Positions 47,101 through 54,643 of a stretch of DNA of 64,000 nt are shown in pieces. The DNA is from Paracoccaceae bacterium (GTDB taxonomy: Bacteria; Pseudomonadota; Alphaproteobacteria; Rhodobacterales; Rhodobacteraceae), in contig JAHDIS010000006.1 of NCBI GenBank assembly GCA_020630695.1, positions 1 to 64,000 of the forward strand, read 5' to 3'. The notes beneath the pieces are model-generated. The model was not told the origin of the DNA, did no database searches, and saw nothing but the letters and a program-made list of their open reading frames with translations. Numbering within the stretch: the first letter of the stretch is position 1; every line of letters starts with the position of its first letter. Made by a program: the position numbers and the translations under genes.

Positions 47101-47922
47101 GGTACCATCCGGGTCCGTAACAATCACTGTAACGTCTTCGTAAACGCCGTCTTCGGGGAAATCATCACCCTCAAAGACCACATCCCAGATGCGGTCATCG
47201 CCCGCCGTTCCGGTAACCGTGGTGTCGCCGATAATAACGTCAACCTGGGAACCGGGGTTGGCCGTACCAGTGACGGTGATGCTGGGATCGTCGCCGCCGC
47301 CAATTTCAAGTTCTGCATCGGGGTCATCTACGGTCGGCGCAACCCAGTTGTTGCCGCCGCCACCGCCGCCACCGCCGGAGCCGGAACCATTGCCACCAAG
47401 CGCAGCCAAACCGGCAAGACCTGCAGCGCCTGCGAGGCCAGCCATGCTTGCGCCACCAGCGCCGAGAAGACCGATGCCAGCGCCCAGCATGCTGACGTCT
47501 TCGTCAGCGCCTGCGATATAGGCATCCGCCACAACTCTTGGTTCGTCGAGGAAGATCAACTCGTCCGACGGGCTCCATTTGCCCCATGTCTCGGTCGGCC
47601 CGTACTGGGCAAAGAGAGAGCCACCATCCGTTTCAACGAAGCTCACCTCGTTGAGAATACCGTCAGAGCTCAGGAACAGGCGGTTCTCGCCGTCCGGACC
47701 TGCATCGAAGTAGCCTTCGAGCACGATCACACGACCATCGGCCAGAGTAATCAACAGGTCGCTGCCTGCGCGATCATAGCTGCGCAGATCAGACTGATTG
47801 ATATTTAGGGATATGTCGTTTCCGGAGCCAGCATCGATCAGGAAATCCTGATTTTCACCACCTACAGAACCACGCTTAACTGTACCCGTACGGGTACGGA
47901 CCACGAAATCGATCGCGTTCAT
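44122..47922 (-). CDS. Large Ig-repeat adhesin, BapA-like, type I secretion substrate
   Basis: The 1266-residue protein starts with a BapA-prefix-like domain (~1-130: DFVVRTRTGTVKRGSV, DLLITLADGRVIVLEGYF, LDEPRVVADAY). A hydrophobic Ala/Gly segment and a run of eight glycines (~145-195) follow. About nine tandem Ig-like repeats of ~96 residues (~195-1060) share VTLTGTAEAGATVVV-type and ATDAAGNT-type motifs. The C-terminal ~70 residues (ITALSSTTDVLVIEGG...DNTYNAFTLGDATVLIDEDV style) look like a type I secretion end module. No RTX nonapeptides are visible. It likely mediates biofilm or surface adhesion and is exported by the three genes downstream. Confidence 0.9.
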   Translation of the reverse strand: MNAIDFVVRTRTGTVKRGSVGGENQDFLIDAGSGNDISLNINQSDLRSYDRAGSDLLITLADGRVIVLEGYFDAGPDGENRLFLSSDGILNEVSFVETDGGSLFAQYGPTETWGKWSPSDELIFLDEPRVVADAYIAGADEDVSMLGAGIGLLGAGGASMAGLAGAAGLAGLAALGGNGSGSGGGGGGGGNNWVAPTVDDPDAELEIGGGDDPSITVTGTANPGSQVDVIIGDTTVTGTAGDDRIWDVVFEGDDFPEDGVYEDVTVIVTDPDGTVTELDGPTFEIDTTPPIIETSEGTVSVGDMFNAVSHEGGVTVSGTGEAGATLTITVGEHSETITVAEGGGWSFTFDETVLPEGEYTVDVTLTSTDSFGNTTTVTDTISIDTVTEVSLTNAPLTGDNLVSDGEYNAGVTLSGTAEAGATVVVEIDGASQTAVAGADGAWSVVFGSGDLAAGTYETTATITSTDIAGNSAVTTHTFNVDTEASLTVETGNVTSDGVVNNTERSDGVQLSGQGEAGAAVAVTVAGTVINTVVGADGIWTITIPTALIPEGETSLAVSATSTDAAGNTATASGSIQIDTETSVSVVTATVEQDGVVNFDEHSDGVTLTGTAQAGAVVEVTLGTVTHTVTAGANGAWSADFSAAEIPTGEQTLDVTAVATDAAGNMATANGSLDVDTLVRDLDITSTPGGADQVVNRAEADQGLTLTGQVEPGSSVVVSLAGASVNAVVAADGSWTAVFSAAQLPSGEDTFTMTATATDAAGNVDQVSQDVRFDTDAGILTISPAPVEGDDIVNYDEASDGVVLTGTSNPGQMVVVTMNGVSHTVQTGANGIWQAPFSAAEVEQGTYLAEITATITDSAGNVLTRTDSVQVDTEVVGFGVSADPVTADNVINNVERGAGVTLTGTTEPGGTVEVIVGGMSRTADVDSNGNWSIVLDSGELPDGETTVDVQIVTVDAVGNEAETTTQLEVDTVVRVLSLDNADGLAGGDNVINAEEAQAGMTLTGQVESGSSVNITFGGMVHAATVAADGSWTVDIPPEAMPTGDGEATIVMEATDAAGNVRVETQTVEYDTEAPGALDWVGYGRDGTGVDELRIETTADPVTISQLVEGATANVVDVDIESQFTIPNGGPTYYNFSEAVSDGTQLVVTSTDAAGNTSGALLVTDDPSSNTVAMSDGIANALSEFQIETIDLHFAEDSELTITEDQITALSSTTDVLVIEGGSDDTVTITGAERAGTATQDGNTYNAFTLGDATVLIDEDVWVNTGVV

Positions 47923-47992
47923 AATAACACCGCTCTACCTCTGCGACAGCCTGTTTTGGTCGGCCATCTTTTTTTGCTCTGATTGCGAGTTA

Positions 47993-48099
47993 CCGCAATT
48001 CTGCCTCATTCGCTAGAATTAAATTGTGGTTTGCGCCAAATGCGGCGCTTTTCCCCCCAAAAGACACCAGATCAGCCCCCGAATAAGGCAGAATTGTGG
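47993..48099. repeat. 20-bp inverted repeat upstream of the adhesin gene
   Basis: CCGCAATTCTGCCTCATTCG (47993-48012) is the reverse complement of CGAATAAGGCAGAATTGTGG (48080-48099) at 18 of 20 positions. Each arm contains two 10-bp words (AATAAGGCAG and AATTGTGG). A further AATTGTGG lies between the arms at 48022-48029. The same words occur in the tandem array at 23885-23916. The site starts 71 bp upstream of the adhesin start, so it is a candidate control region. Confidence 0.6.
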
Positions 48100-48125
48100 C
48101 ACAGAAGTCTCAGTTGACGCGCCCG

Positions 48126-49220
48126 TTAAAGGGTAATCATTTGTCCTGTCGCGGCCGATTTTTGGGCCGCCAGTCCCATGCGAACAGCCCAAGCGCCGTC
48201 ATCCAAAGTCACCTCTGTGTCCGCTTCGCCGCGCACAACGGACAGAAATCTCTGGTGTTGATAAAAGGTAGAACCGTTGTGATCGCCCGCCTCCAGCAAT
48301 GCCGGGTCGACGGGGATCTCAACAGTTTGCGGTCCCTTCGGCTGGCGCGGGCTGACGATGACCTGAGCAGTCGGCGGAACACCCAAATGGGTTGGCCAGA
48401 ACCGACCCGGCCCCGGAACAAAGGCTTCGATTTTTCCAGAGGGCCCGACGGCCGAAAGCTCTTCCTGAAACTTTGAGCCCTCGGCGTACATGCACAGCTC
48501 CAACATAGCGCGCGCGCCGCTCGCAAAGTCGACAATCACATAAGCGCTGTCCCAGATATCCGGAGTCTCGCCTGCGTATGTCTCGTCAAGATGGTTCACT
48601 TCCTGCCCGGCACTCGCCATCACCCGCACAGGATCGGACTGCAATGCCAAACGCATGAGATCAAAGAAGTGGCAGCACTTCTCCACCAGCGTGCCACCGG
48701 TGTTCCGGTTGAAACGGTTCCAGTCGCCAACTTTAGGCAGGAAAGGAAAGCGATGTTCCCGAATAGTCAGCATCTTGACCTCACCGGTCGCACGGCTGAG
48801 TTGCTCAAGGAACGTGGCAACAGGTGGCATGTAGCGATATTCCATCGCCACCCACACGGGCGCAGGATAGCTGGCCTTCAAGGCGTCCAACTGCTTGCTT
48901 TGCGCTTCGGATGTATAAAGCGGTTTTTCCATCAGAACCGGCAAGGGCCGAATGGATGCGATCTCCGCCAATTGATCGACATGCATATGGTTGGGGCTGA
49001 CGACCAGCAAACAATCCAAGGACTCTTCTGAAAGAAGATCCGCAATTGACGAGGCCAGTCGAGCATTTGGTGCAATCGCCTTGGCAGCATTCGCCATAAG
49101 CTCGTTAGGCTCGTAAATCGCGCCGACCCGGGCCCCGGGCAGCAAGGCGATATTTCGCAAATGCTCTTGGCCCATCATGCCACAGCCAATGACACCATAA
49201 GTGATGATATCTTTGCTCAC
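48126..49220 (-). CDS. Gfo/Idh/MocA-family oxidoreductase
   Basis: The 364-residue protein has the NAD(P)-binding motif GVIGCGMMGQEHLRNIA at the N-terminus, the conserved EKP motif in VLMEKPLYTS near residue 98, and a C-terminal alpha/beta substrate domain. Family members oxidise or reduce sugars, inositols and related polyols. Here it is in a 12-bp-spaced pair with a GntR regulator, divergent from a sulfonate monooxygenase operon, which suggests a sugar-like intermediate in that pathway. The substrate is inference. Confidence 0.87.
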   Translation of the reverse strand: MSKDIITYGVIGCGMMGQEHLRNIALLPGARVGAIYEPNELMANAAKAIAPNARLASSIADLLSEESLDCLLVVSPNHMHVDQLAEIASIRPLPVLMEKPLYTSEAQSKQLDALKASYPAPVWVAMEYRYMPPVATFLEQLSRATGEVKMLTIREHRFPFLPKVGDWNRFNRNTGGTLVEKCCHFFDLMRLALQSDPVRVMASAGQEVNHLDETYAGETPDIWDSAYVIVDFASGARAMLELCMYAEGSKFQEELSAVGPSGKIEAFVPGPGRFWPTHLGVPPTAQVIVSPRQPKGPQTVEIPVDPALLEAGDHNGSTFYQHQRFLSVVRGEADTEVTLDDGAWAVRMGLAAQKSAATGQMITL

Positions 49221-49232
49221 AGGTTTATTCCT

Positions 49233-49934
49233 TCATGCGATCCGCGCCACATAGGTGGCCAGATTGGTGTCTATCCAGTTTCGAGATACTTCGGCACGCG
49301 TTCCATCCTGAGACCAGCTGATACGCGTTGCCATGACTGTTTGGGTGTTCGGCAGCAGACCAAAAGACGGCGGAGCCCAATCCGGAACCGGCGCCATGCC
49401 CAACCGATCCTCGGCCCGGGTAATCCAAAGCCCCAAAGCCTCGCGATAGTAGAGGTACAGCGACTCGGACATGTCCTGGGGCGTAATGGCATCGGCATAG
49501 CTGGCATCCAGCCAGATTTCCTCCAAGACAGCCGGTTTACCGCCAAGACTACGCAAACGCCGAATACAATGTGCGTCGGGAGCGGTTCCAAAAGTCGGAA
49601 GGTCTTTGTCTTTGGTGCGCTTTTCAACGGACAACAATTCGGCCGTTGGCAAGCCGCCCCCTTCCAGCAGTTCGACCCGAAAGAAGGCATAGACGGATTT
49701 CGCGTCTGTCCGGGCGCGAATGTAGTTTCCCGAACCCTGCACCCGTTCAAGCATTCGCTTTTCAGTTAGATCCGCAAGCGCCCGCCTGAGTGTGCCAACC
49801 GAGATTCCCAGATTTTCCGCCATGATTCTCTCTGGTGGCAGCCGCTCTCCATCAACCAGACGCCCGGCATGAATGTCCCGGATCAGCATTTCGCTAATCT
49901 GGATATGGAGTGGCAAGGCGTGTGGATCGGCCAT
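49233..49934 (-). CDS. GntR-family transcriptional regulator (HutC/UTRA type)
   Basis: From the ATG at 49934 the product is 233 residues. The N-terminal winged helix reads PLHIQISEMLIRDIHAGRLVDGERLPPERIMAENLGISVGTLRRAL, the GntR signature, and the rest is a UTRA ligand-binding domain (C-terminal TVMATRISWSQDGTRAEVSRNWI). It very likely controls both itself with the downstream oxidoreductase and the divergent monooxygenase-TRAP operon. A GTG at 49964 would extend it but would lie inside the shared promoter region. The 90-bp intergenic contains two TTGAT words. Confidence 0.9.
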   Translation of the reverse strand: MADPHALPLHIQISEMLIRDIHAGRLVDGERLPPERIMAENLGISVGTLRRALADLTEKRMLERVQGSGNYIRARTDAKSVYAFFRVELLEGGGLPTAELLSVEKRTKDKDLPTFGTAPDAHCIRRLRSLGGKPAVLEEIWLDASYADAITPQDMSESLYLYYREALGLWITRAEDRLGMAPVPDWAPPSFGLLPNTQTVMATRISWSQDGTRAEVSRNWIDTNLATYVARIA

Positions 49935-49966
49935 GGTCGAGAACCAAAAAGAGAATTGATACACTA

Positions 49967-49980
49967 TTGATCTACATCAA
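49967..49980. promoter_or_regulatory. Perfect FNR-type palindrome in the divergent GntR/monooxygenase promoter
   Basis: TTGATCTACATCAA is an exact TTGAT-N4-ATCAA site. A further TTGAT lies at 49956-49960, one helical turn away. Expected chance frequency for the exact ten defined bases is about 0.06 in 64 kb. The site sits between the divergent start codons. It could bind an FNR/Crp-type regulator, or be the operator of the adjacent GntR protein. Confidence 0.45.
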
Positions 49981-50024
49981 GCGTGATGCTACGCAATAGA
50001 AAAGTCGCACTCGAAAGGCATCTT

Positions 50025-51182
50025 ATGACCATCGTGCCCATCACCTCCCCGGATCTGGACGGAGTCGAAGTGTCGTGGTTTTCGGCACTGTGTTCGGATG
50101 ACTACGAATTCCTGGGTGTTCCCGATGGCAAGCTCCGCTCCAGCTGGGCGCATTGCTCTTCGATCGTGCAGGAAGCGGAAAACCAAGGCTTCAGAAACAT
50201 CCTGTGCCCGTCCTCTTATCAGGTCGGACAAGACACCTTGAGTTTCGTCGCTGGCTGCGCGCCGATCACGGACAAGATCAATCTGCTTGCTGCGGTTCGC
50301 TGTGGTGAAATGCAGCCAATCATGCTGGCCCGCACAGTCGCTACTTTGGATCACATGCTGGAAGGCCGACTGACTGTGAACATCATCAGTTCAGATTTCC
50401 CCGGCCAGAAAGAACCCTCGCCCTTCCGATACCAGCGGTCGCGCGAAGTGGTCGAGATTCTCAAACAGGCGTGGACGCAGGACCAGATCACTTACAAGGG
50501 CGAGGTCTATGACTTTTCCGACGGCCTGACGACCGACCCCGCCCGCCCCTATCAAACCGGCGGCCCGCTTCTCTATTTTGGTGGATACAGCCCTGACGCG
50601 CTCGAACTGTGCGGCCAGCACTGCGACGTCTATCTGATGTGGCCCGAGACCAAGGACATGCTGGCAGAGCGTATGCGCGCGGTGAACGCGGTCGCCGAAA
50701 AATACGAGCGCACTCTGGATTACGGACTTCGGGTCCATGTGATTGTACGCGACACTGAAACCGAAGCGCGCGAATACGCTCAGCATCTGGTTAGCAAGCT
50801 GAACGACGACCAAGGAACCGCGATCCGCGAACGGGCCCTTGATTCGAGTTCACTGGGTGTGTCGCATCAGGCAAAAAACCGGGAACTTGCGGACATGGAG
50901 GGTTTCATCGAACCCAACCTTTGGACCGGAGTTGGCCGCGCACGATCCGGATGCGGCGCTGCGCTGGTTGGTTCGACCGATCAGGTTTTGAGCGCGCTGG
51001 AAGACTATCAAAAGATGGGCATTCGCGCCTTCATCCTGTCTGGTTATCCACACATTGATGAATGCCGCCATTTCGGCAGCCGCGTGCTGCCTCAGATGAA
51101 AACCGTACAACTGAACGAAGCATATGGCCGCAAGCCGGGCGCGACACCGTTGACCCCGCTTGGCGCAGGAGAACGACGCTAA
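50025..51182 (+). CDS. SsuD-family FMNH2-dependent sulfonate monooxygenase
   Basis: From the ATG at 50025 (GAAAGG upstream) the product is 385 residues. It is a luciferase-like monooxygenase close to alkanesulfonate monooxygenase SsuD: LDYGLRVHVIVRDT matches the SsuD segment carrying its active-site Arg and His, and NLWTGVGRARSGCGAALVG plus FILSGYPHIDE match the sulfonate-binding Arg loop and Tyr region. The positions of SsuD Cys54 and the N-terminal His appear changed. It should use FMNH2 and O2 to cleave a C-S bond, giving sulfite and an aldehyde. It heads a six-gene operon. Confidence 0.88.
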   Translation: MTIVPITSPDLDGVEVSWFSALCSDDYEFLGVPDGKLRSSWAHCSSIVQEAENQGFRNILCPSSYQVGQDTLSFVAGCAPITDKINLLAAVRCGEMQPIMLARTVATLDHMLEGRLTVNIISSDFPGQKEPSPFRYQRSREVVEILKQAWTQDQITYKGEVYDFSDGLTTDPARPYQTGGPLLYFGGYSPDALELCGQHCDVYLMWPETKDMLAERMRAVNAVAEKYERTLDYGLRVHVIVRDTETEAREYAQHLVSKLNDDQGTAIRERALDSSSLGVSHQAKNRELADMEGFIEPNLWTGVGRARSGCGAALVGSTDQVLSALEDYQKMGIRAFILSGYPHIDECRHFGSRVLPQMKTVQLNEAYGRKPGATPLTPLGAGERR

Positions 51183-52070
51183 ATGGACCGCATCACACTG
51201 AATGACGCCCTCGAAGTCAGCCGCCTTGTTTATGGCATGTGGCGTCTTGGCGACGACACGGACACCAGCGCAGACCATGTCCGCAACAAGATTGCGGCCT
51301 GCCTGGATCAGGGCATCACAACGATGGACCAGGCAGACATCTATGGTGGCTATGAGGCCGAAGAGGTTCTGGGCAACGCGATGACGTCCGAGATCCGCAA
51401 CAAGATCGAGATCGTCACCAAATGCGATATCGTTGCACCGGTTGGCCGATATGCCGATGCGCGCGTCAAGTATTACGATACATCGCGCGCGCACATTTTG
51501 GCGTCCGTGGACCATTCTCTGCGCCTTATGAAGATTGACCATATTGATCTGTTGCTGATCCATCGCCCGGATCCGCTGATGGATCACCATGAAACCGGCG
51601 CTGCCCTGGATGAGGTCGTGGCCAGCGGCAAGGTTCGCGCGGTGGGCGTTTCGAATTTCCGCCCATATGACTGGGATCTGCTACAGTCAGCTATGAACAC
51701 CAAACTGGCGACGAACCAGATTGAAATGAGCCTGCTGTGTCACGAACCCTTTGTGAACGGCGATCTTGCGCACCTTCAGCGCCTTGGCGTGTCACCAATG
51801 GCATGGTCCCCCTTGGGCGGCGGAGCGCTGTTCGATGGATCAAATGCTGGCCTGCGCTCCAAGCTTCAATCTATTGGCAAAGCCGCTGGCGTAGAAGATT
51901 CAGCCGTTGCCATCGCTTGGCTATTGGCCCACCCCGCAAACATTCTACCTGTCCTCGGCACCAATAATCTGGACCGGATTGCCAGCATCAGCGATGCTGC
52001 AAAGGTCCAAATGGACCGGGAGACATGGTTTGAACTTTACACCGAAGCGCTTGGCCGCGAAGTCGCTTGA
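51183..52070 (+). CDS. Aldo/keto reductase
   Basis: The 295-residue protein is an AKR-fold NADPH oxidoreductase of the YdhF-like type: GMWRLGDDTDTS, MDQADIYGGYEAEEVLG with the catalytic Asp and Tyr, VTKCDIV with the Lys, and IDLLLIHRPDPL with the His, completing the Asp-Tyr-Lys-His tetrad. AWSPLGGGALF and the C-terminal LPVLGTNNLDRI bind cofactor. It starts directly after the monooxygenase stop. Reduction of the aldehyde released by desulfonation is the likely role, as SmoB does in sulfoquinovose catabolism. Confidence 0.88.
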   Translation: MDRITLNDALEVSRLVYGMWRLGDDTDTSADHVRNKIAACLDQGITTMDQADIYGGYEAEEVLGNAMTSEIRNKIEIVTKCDIVAPVGRYADARVKYYDTSRAHILASVDHSLRLMKIDHIDLLLIHRPDPLMDHHETGAALDEVVASGKVRAVGVSNFRPYDWDLLQSAMNTKLATNQIEMSLLCHEPFVNGDLAHLQRLGVSPMAWSPLGGGALFDGSNAGLRSKLQSIGKAAGVEDSAVAIAWLLAHPANILPVLGTNNLDRIASISDAAKVQMDRETWFELYTEALGREVA

Positions 52071-52079
52071 GGCCACACA

Positions 52080-52586
52080 ATGAACGCCCAACCACAAAGT
52101 TTTGATCCAGCCGAGGCCGATCCCCGCGCATTCCGCGAGGCATTGGGTCGGTTCGGAACGGGCGTGACGGTTATCACCTGCAACACGCCGACGGGCCCAA
52201 TGGGGATTACGGCCAACAGCTTTGCGTCTGTTTCGCTGGATCCGCCGCTGGTGCTGTGGTCCCCGGCGAAAGGCAGTTCGCGCTATCCATTTTTCATGGC
52301 CGCCAAACACTTTGCGGTTCATGTCATGGGCGACGAACAGTTTGGACTGTGTGGCAGTTTCGCCCGGTCTGGCAATGCCTTTGACGACTGCGACTGGGAG
52401 ACCAGTGATGCTGGAGTGCCTTTGCTAAATGGTTGCCTGTCGCGCTTTGAGTGCGAGACCACAGCGACCCACGATGCGGGCGACCATTCAATTATTGTTG
52501 CGCGGGTGTCCCGCGTGACCACACGGCAGGGTGATCCCCTGCTGTTCTTCGGTGGAAAGTACGGAGGTTTCACCGAAACGACATAA
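52080..52586 (+). CDS. Flavin reductase (PF01613 type)
   Basis: The 168-residue protein has the flavin reductase-like domain signatures FREALGRFGTGVTVITCN near the N-terminus, GITANSFASVSLDPPLVLWS (flavin-binding), and the C-terminal DHSIIVARVSRVT...PLLFFGGKYG. It would supply FMNH2 to the monooxygenase encoded two genes upstream. The family is that of SmoA/HpaC rather than the flavodoxin-like SsuE. It begins 9 bp after the aldo/keto reductase. Confidence 0.9.
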   Translation: MNAQPQSFDPAEADPRAFREALGRFGTGVTVITCNTPTGPMGITANSFASVSLDPPLVLWSPAKGSSRYPFFMAAKHFAVHVMGDEQFGLCGSFARSGNAFDDCDWETSDAGVPLLNGCLSRFECETTATHDAGDHSIIVARVSRVTTRQGDPLLFFGGKYGGFTETT

Positions 52587-52640
52587 GCCGCGCCCAAGTA
52601 AAACAGAAAACAGGGCGCAAAAACGGGAGGAGGACGGCCG

Positions 52641-53300
52641 ATGGCCGCATTGCTGGTGCTTTTGCGTCCCTTGCAATGGTTCAACGACGTAGTGCTGCGC
52701 TTTGGGCGTCGGTTTGCAACCGTCGCCATTGGGCTGATGGTGGTTGCCATTCTGGTGCAGGTCTTTTTTCGCTATGTCCTGAACAATGCGTTGCCATGGC
52801 CCGAGGAACTGGCCCGTTTTCTCATGTTGTGGATGACAGGGATGATCGCGCCGCTGGCCTATCGCCGGGGCGGTTTCGTGGCGATCGACATGCTCGAGGC
52901 GGCCTTGCCCAAACGCGTCGCGGCGCTGCTCGGCCTTGCTCTTCTGAGCCTTTCACTGATCGTGCTGATCGTGGCTACGCAGCTTGGGTACAAACATGTC
53001 TTCTCGGGTTGCCTGTTCAAAAGCTCAACCCTGTGGGTTCCGTTCAAGTTTGAATTCAACATGCCAATCCCTTTAACGGATTTGAACCTGACCCTTTGCA
53101 CGCGCAAACCCGGGATCGGTTTTGAATTTGGCTGGACCAAGATGCCACTGGCTTTGTCCTTCCTGTCGCTGTGGATCGGCGTTTGGCTGCTTTTGGCGGT
53201 GAACATCGAACTCATTTTGCGCGCCGTGGTTACTTTGATGGGCGGAGAAGACCGCCTGCGTCCGCAAATGGATGCAGATCTTCCGATAGGAGCTGACTGA
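52641..53300 (+). CDS. TRAP transporter small permease (DctQ type)
   Basis: The 219-residue protein has four main transmembrane helices and the DctQ signature region: VQVFFRYVLNNALPWPEELARFLMLWMTG, with the conserved F-R-Y...W-x-E-E. It is longer than the usual ~170 residues because of an insert (~125-170) that includes a hydrophilic stretch rich in Phe/Lys/Thr with two Cys. It partners with the large permease, whose ATG overlaps its stop. A strong GGGAGGAGG ribosome-binding site precedes it. Confidence 0.88.
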   Translation: MAALLVLLRPLQWFNDVVLRFGRRFATVAIGLMVVAILVQVFFRYVLNNALPWPEELARFLMLWMTGMIAPLAYRRGGFVAIDMLEAALPKRVAALLGLALLSLSLIVLIVATQLGYKHVFSGCLFKSSTLWVPFKFEFNMPIPLTDLNLTLCTRKPGIGFEFGWTKMPLALSFLSLWIGVWLLLAVNIELILRAVVTLMGGEDRLRPQMDADLPIGAD

Positions 53301-54589
53301 TGCTTGTATGGTTCCTTCCCCTGTTTCTCGTCTTTTTGATGATCGGTTTGCCGGTCTTCTTTGGTCTGCTGGCCGCGCCCGGTATCCTGCTGTTTCTGAA
53401 CGGTCAGGAACGCGAACTCTCGCTGCTCTATCGCAATGTCTACAACGGCATGGACAGCTTTCCGCTGATGGCGATCCCCTTCTTCATGCTGGCCGGCGAA
53501 CTCATGAACCGCGGCGGGATCACCGAGCGTCTGGTTGAGTTTTCCCAAGCCATGATGGGGCACCTGCGCGGCGGGCTGGCCCACGTGAACGTACTGTCTT
53601 CGATGCTGTTTGCAGGGCTGTCCGGATCGGCTGTCGCCGATACTTCCGCTCTTGGATCCATGTTGATCCCCGCGATGGAAAAAGAAGGCTACAGCCGCCG
53701 TTTTGCAGCTGCGATTACCGCAGCCTCGTCGGTGATCGGCCCGATTATTCCACCCTCGGGCATCATGATTATCTATGCCTATGTGATGGGTGAAAGCGTT
53801 GCTGCGCTGTTCCTGGCGGGCATCGTACCCGGCATCATGGTTGGCGTGGGACTGATGGTCATGGTCAAGTTCATGGCCGACAAATACGACTTCCCGGCTT
53901 CCCGCTCCAAGGCGACCTGGGGCGAACGCGGGCAGGCCAGCCTGAAGGCATTCTTCCCGCTGCTGACGCCGGTCATTATTCTTGGGGGCATTCTGGGCGG
54001 TGTCTTCACTCCAACAGAAGCCGCCGCCGTTGCTGCCGCCTATGCCATCGTGGTCGGCATGTTCATTCTGGGTACTCTCAAGACCCGTGACCTGCCGGAC
54101 GTTCTGATGCGTGCGGCGATGACCTCGGCAGTGGTGCTGCTTTTGGTAGGGGCCGCCATGGCCTTCAAGACAGTGGTATCGCTGTCCCATGCACCGGAAC
54201 AGTTGGCCGAATTCATTCTGTCACTGTCTGAAAATCCGCTGGTCCTGTTGTTCCTGATCAACCTGCTGCTTTTCATAGTCGGCATGTTCCTCGATGCCGG
54301 GCCAGCGATCATCATTCTGGGGCCAATCCTCGGGCCGATCTTCACCAGTCTTGGCGTCGATCCAATTCATTTCGCGATCATCATGTCGGTGAACTTGACT
54401 GTTGGCCTGGCAACACCGCCAATGGGGCTGGTGCTGTTCGTTGCCAGTTCGGTCAGTGGCGAAAAGGTTGAATCCATCTCCAAGGCAATCCTGCCGTTCC
54501 TCGCAGTCGAGATCATCGTGATCTTCCTCATCACCTTTATTCCCGAAATTTCCATGACCATTCCGCGCCTTACCGGTTTCGCAGAATAA
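53300..54589 (+). CDS. TRAP transporter large permease (DctM type)
   Basis: The 429-residue membrane protein is a standard DctM: about twelve helices, FPLMAIPFFMLAGELMNRGGI near residue 55, GLSGSAVADTSALGSMLIPAM, and SSVIGPIIPPSGIMIIYAYV. It forms the sodium-coupled translocation channel with the small permease. It lies directly between DctQ and the periplasmic binding protein gene in the sulfonate-oxidation operon, and so should bring the operon's substrate into the cell. Confidence 0.93.
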   Translation: MLVWFLPLFLVFLMIGLPVFFGLLAAPGILLFLNGQERELSLLYRNVYNGMDSFPLMAIPFFMLAGELMNRGGITERLVEFSQAMMGHLRGGLAHVNVLSSMLFAGLSGSAVADTSALGSMLIPAMEKEGYSRRFAAAITAASSVIGPIIPPSGIMIIYAYVMGESVAALFLAGIVPGIMVGVGLMVMVKFMADKYDFPASRSKATWGERGQASLKAFFPLLTPVIILGGILGGVFTPTEAAAVAAAYAIVVGMFILGTLKTRDLPDVLMRAAMTSAVVLLLVGAAMAFKTVVSLSHAPEQLAEFILSLSENPLVLLFLINLLLFIVGMFLDAGPAIIILGPILGPIFTSLGVDPIHFAIIMSVNLTVGLATPPMGLVLFVASSVSGEKVESISKAILPFLAVEIIVIFLITFIPEISMTIPRLTGFAE

Positions 54590-54643
54590 TCCGCCGGGCT
54601 CCGGCCCATAACCGACCTAAACGAAAAGCTCAGGGAGAACCAA

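Noticed and set aside
48033-48052. GCGCC-N6-GGCGC hairpin followed by TTTT, plus strand, upstream of the adhesin
   Set aside because: It would terminate a plus-strand transcript, but neighbouring genes on both sides are on the minus strand, where it lacks a U-tract.
52859-54190. 443-residue minus-strand open frame
   Set aside because: It is antisense to the TRAP DctQ/DctM genes, is His/Gln/Arg-rich and has no recognisable domain.
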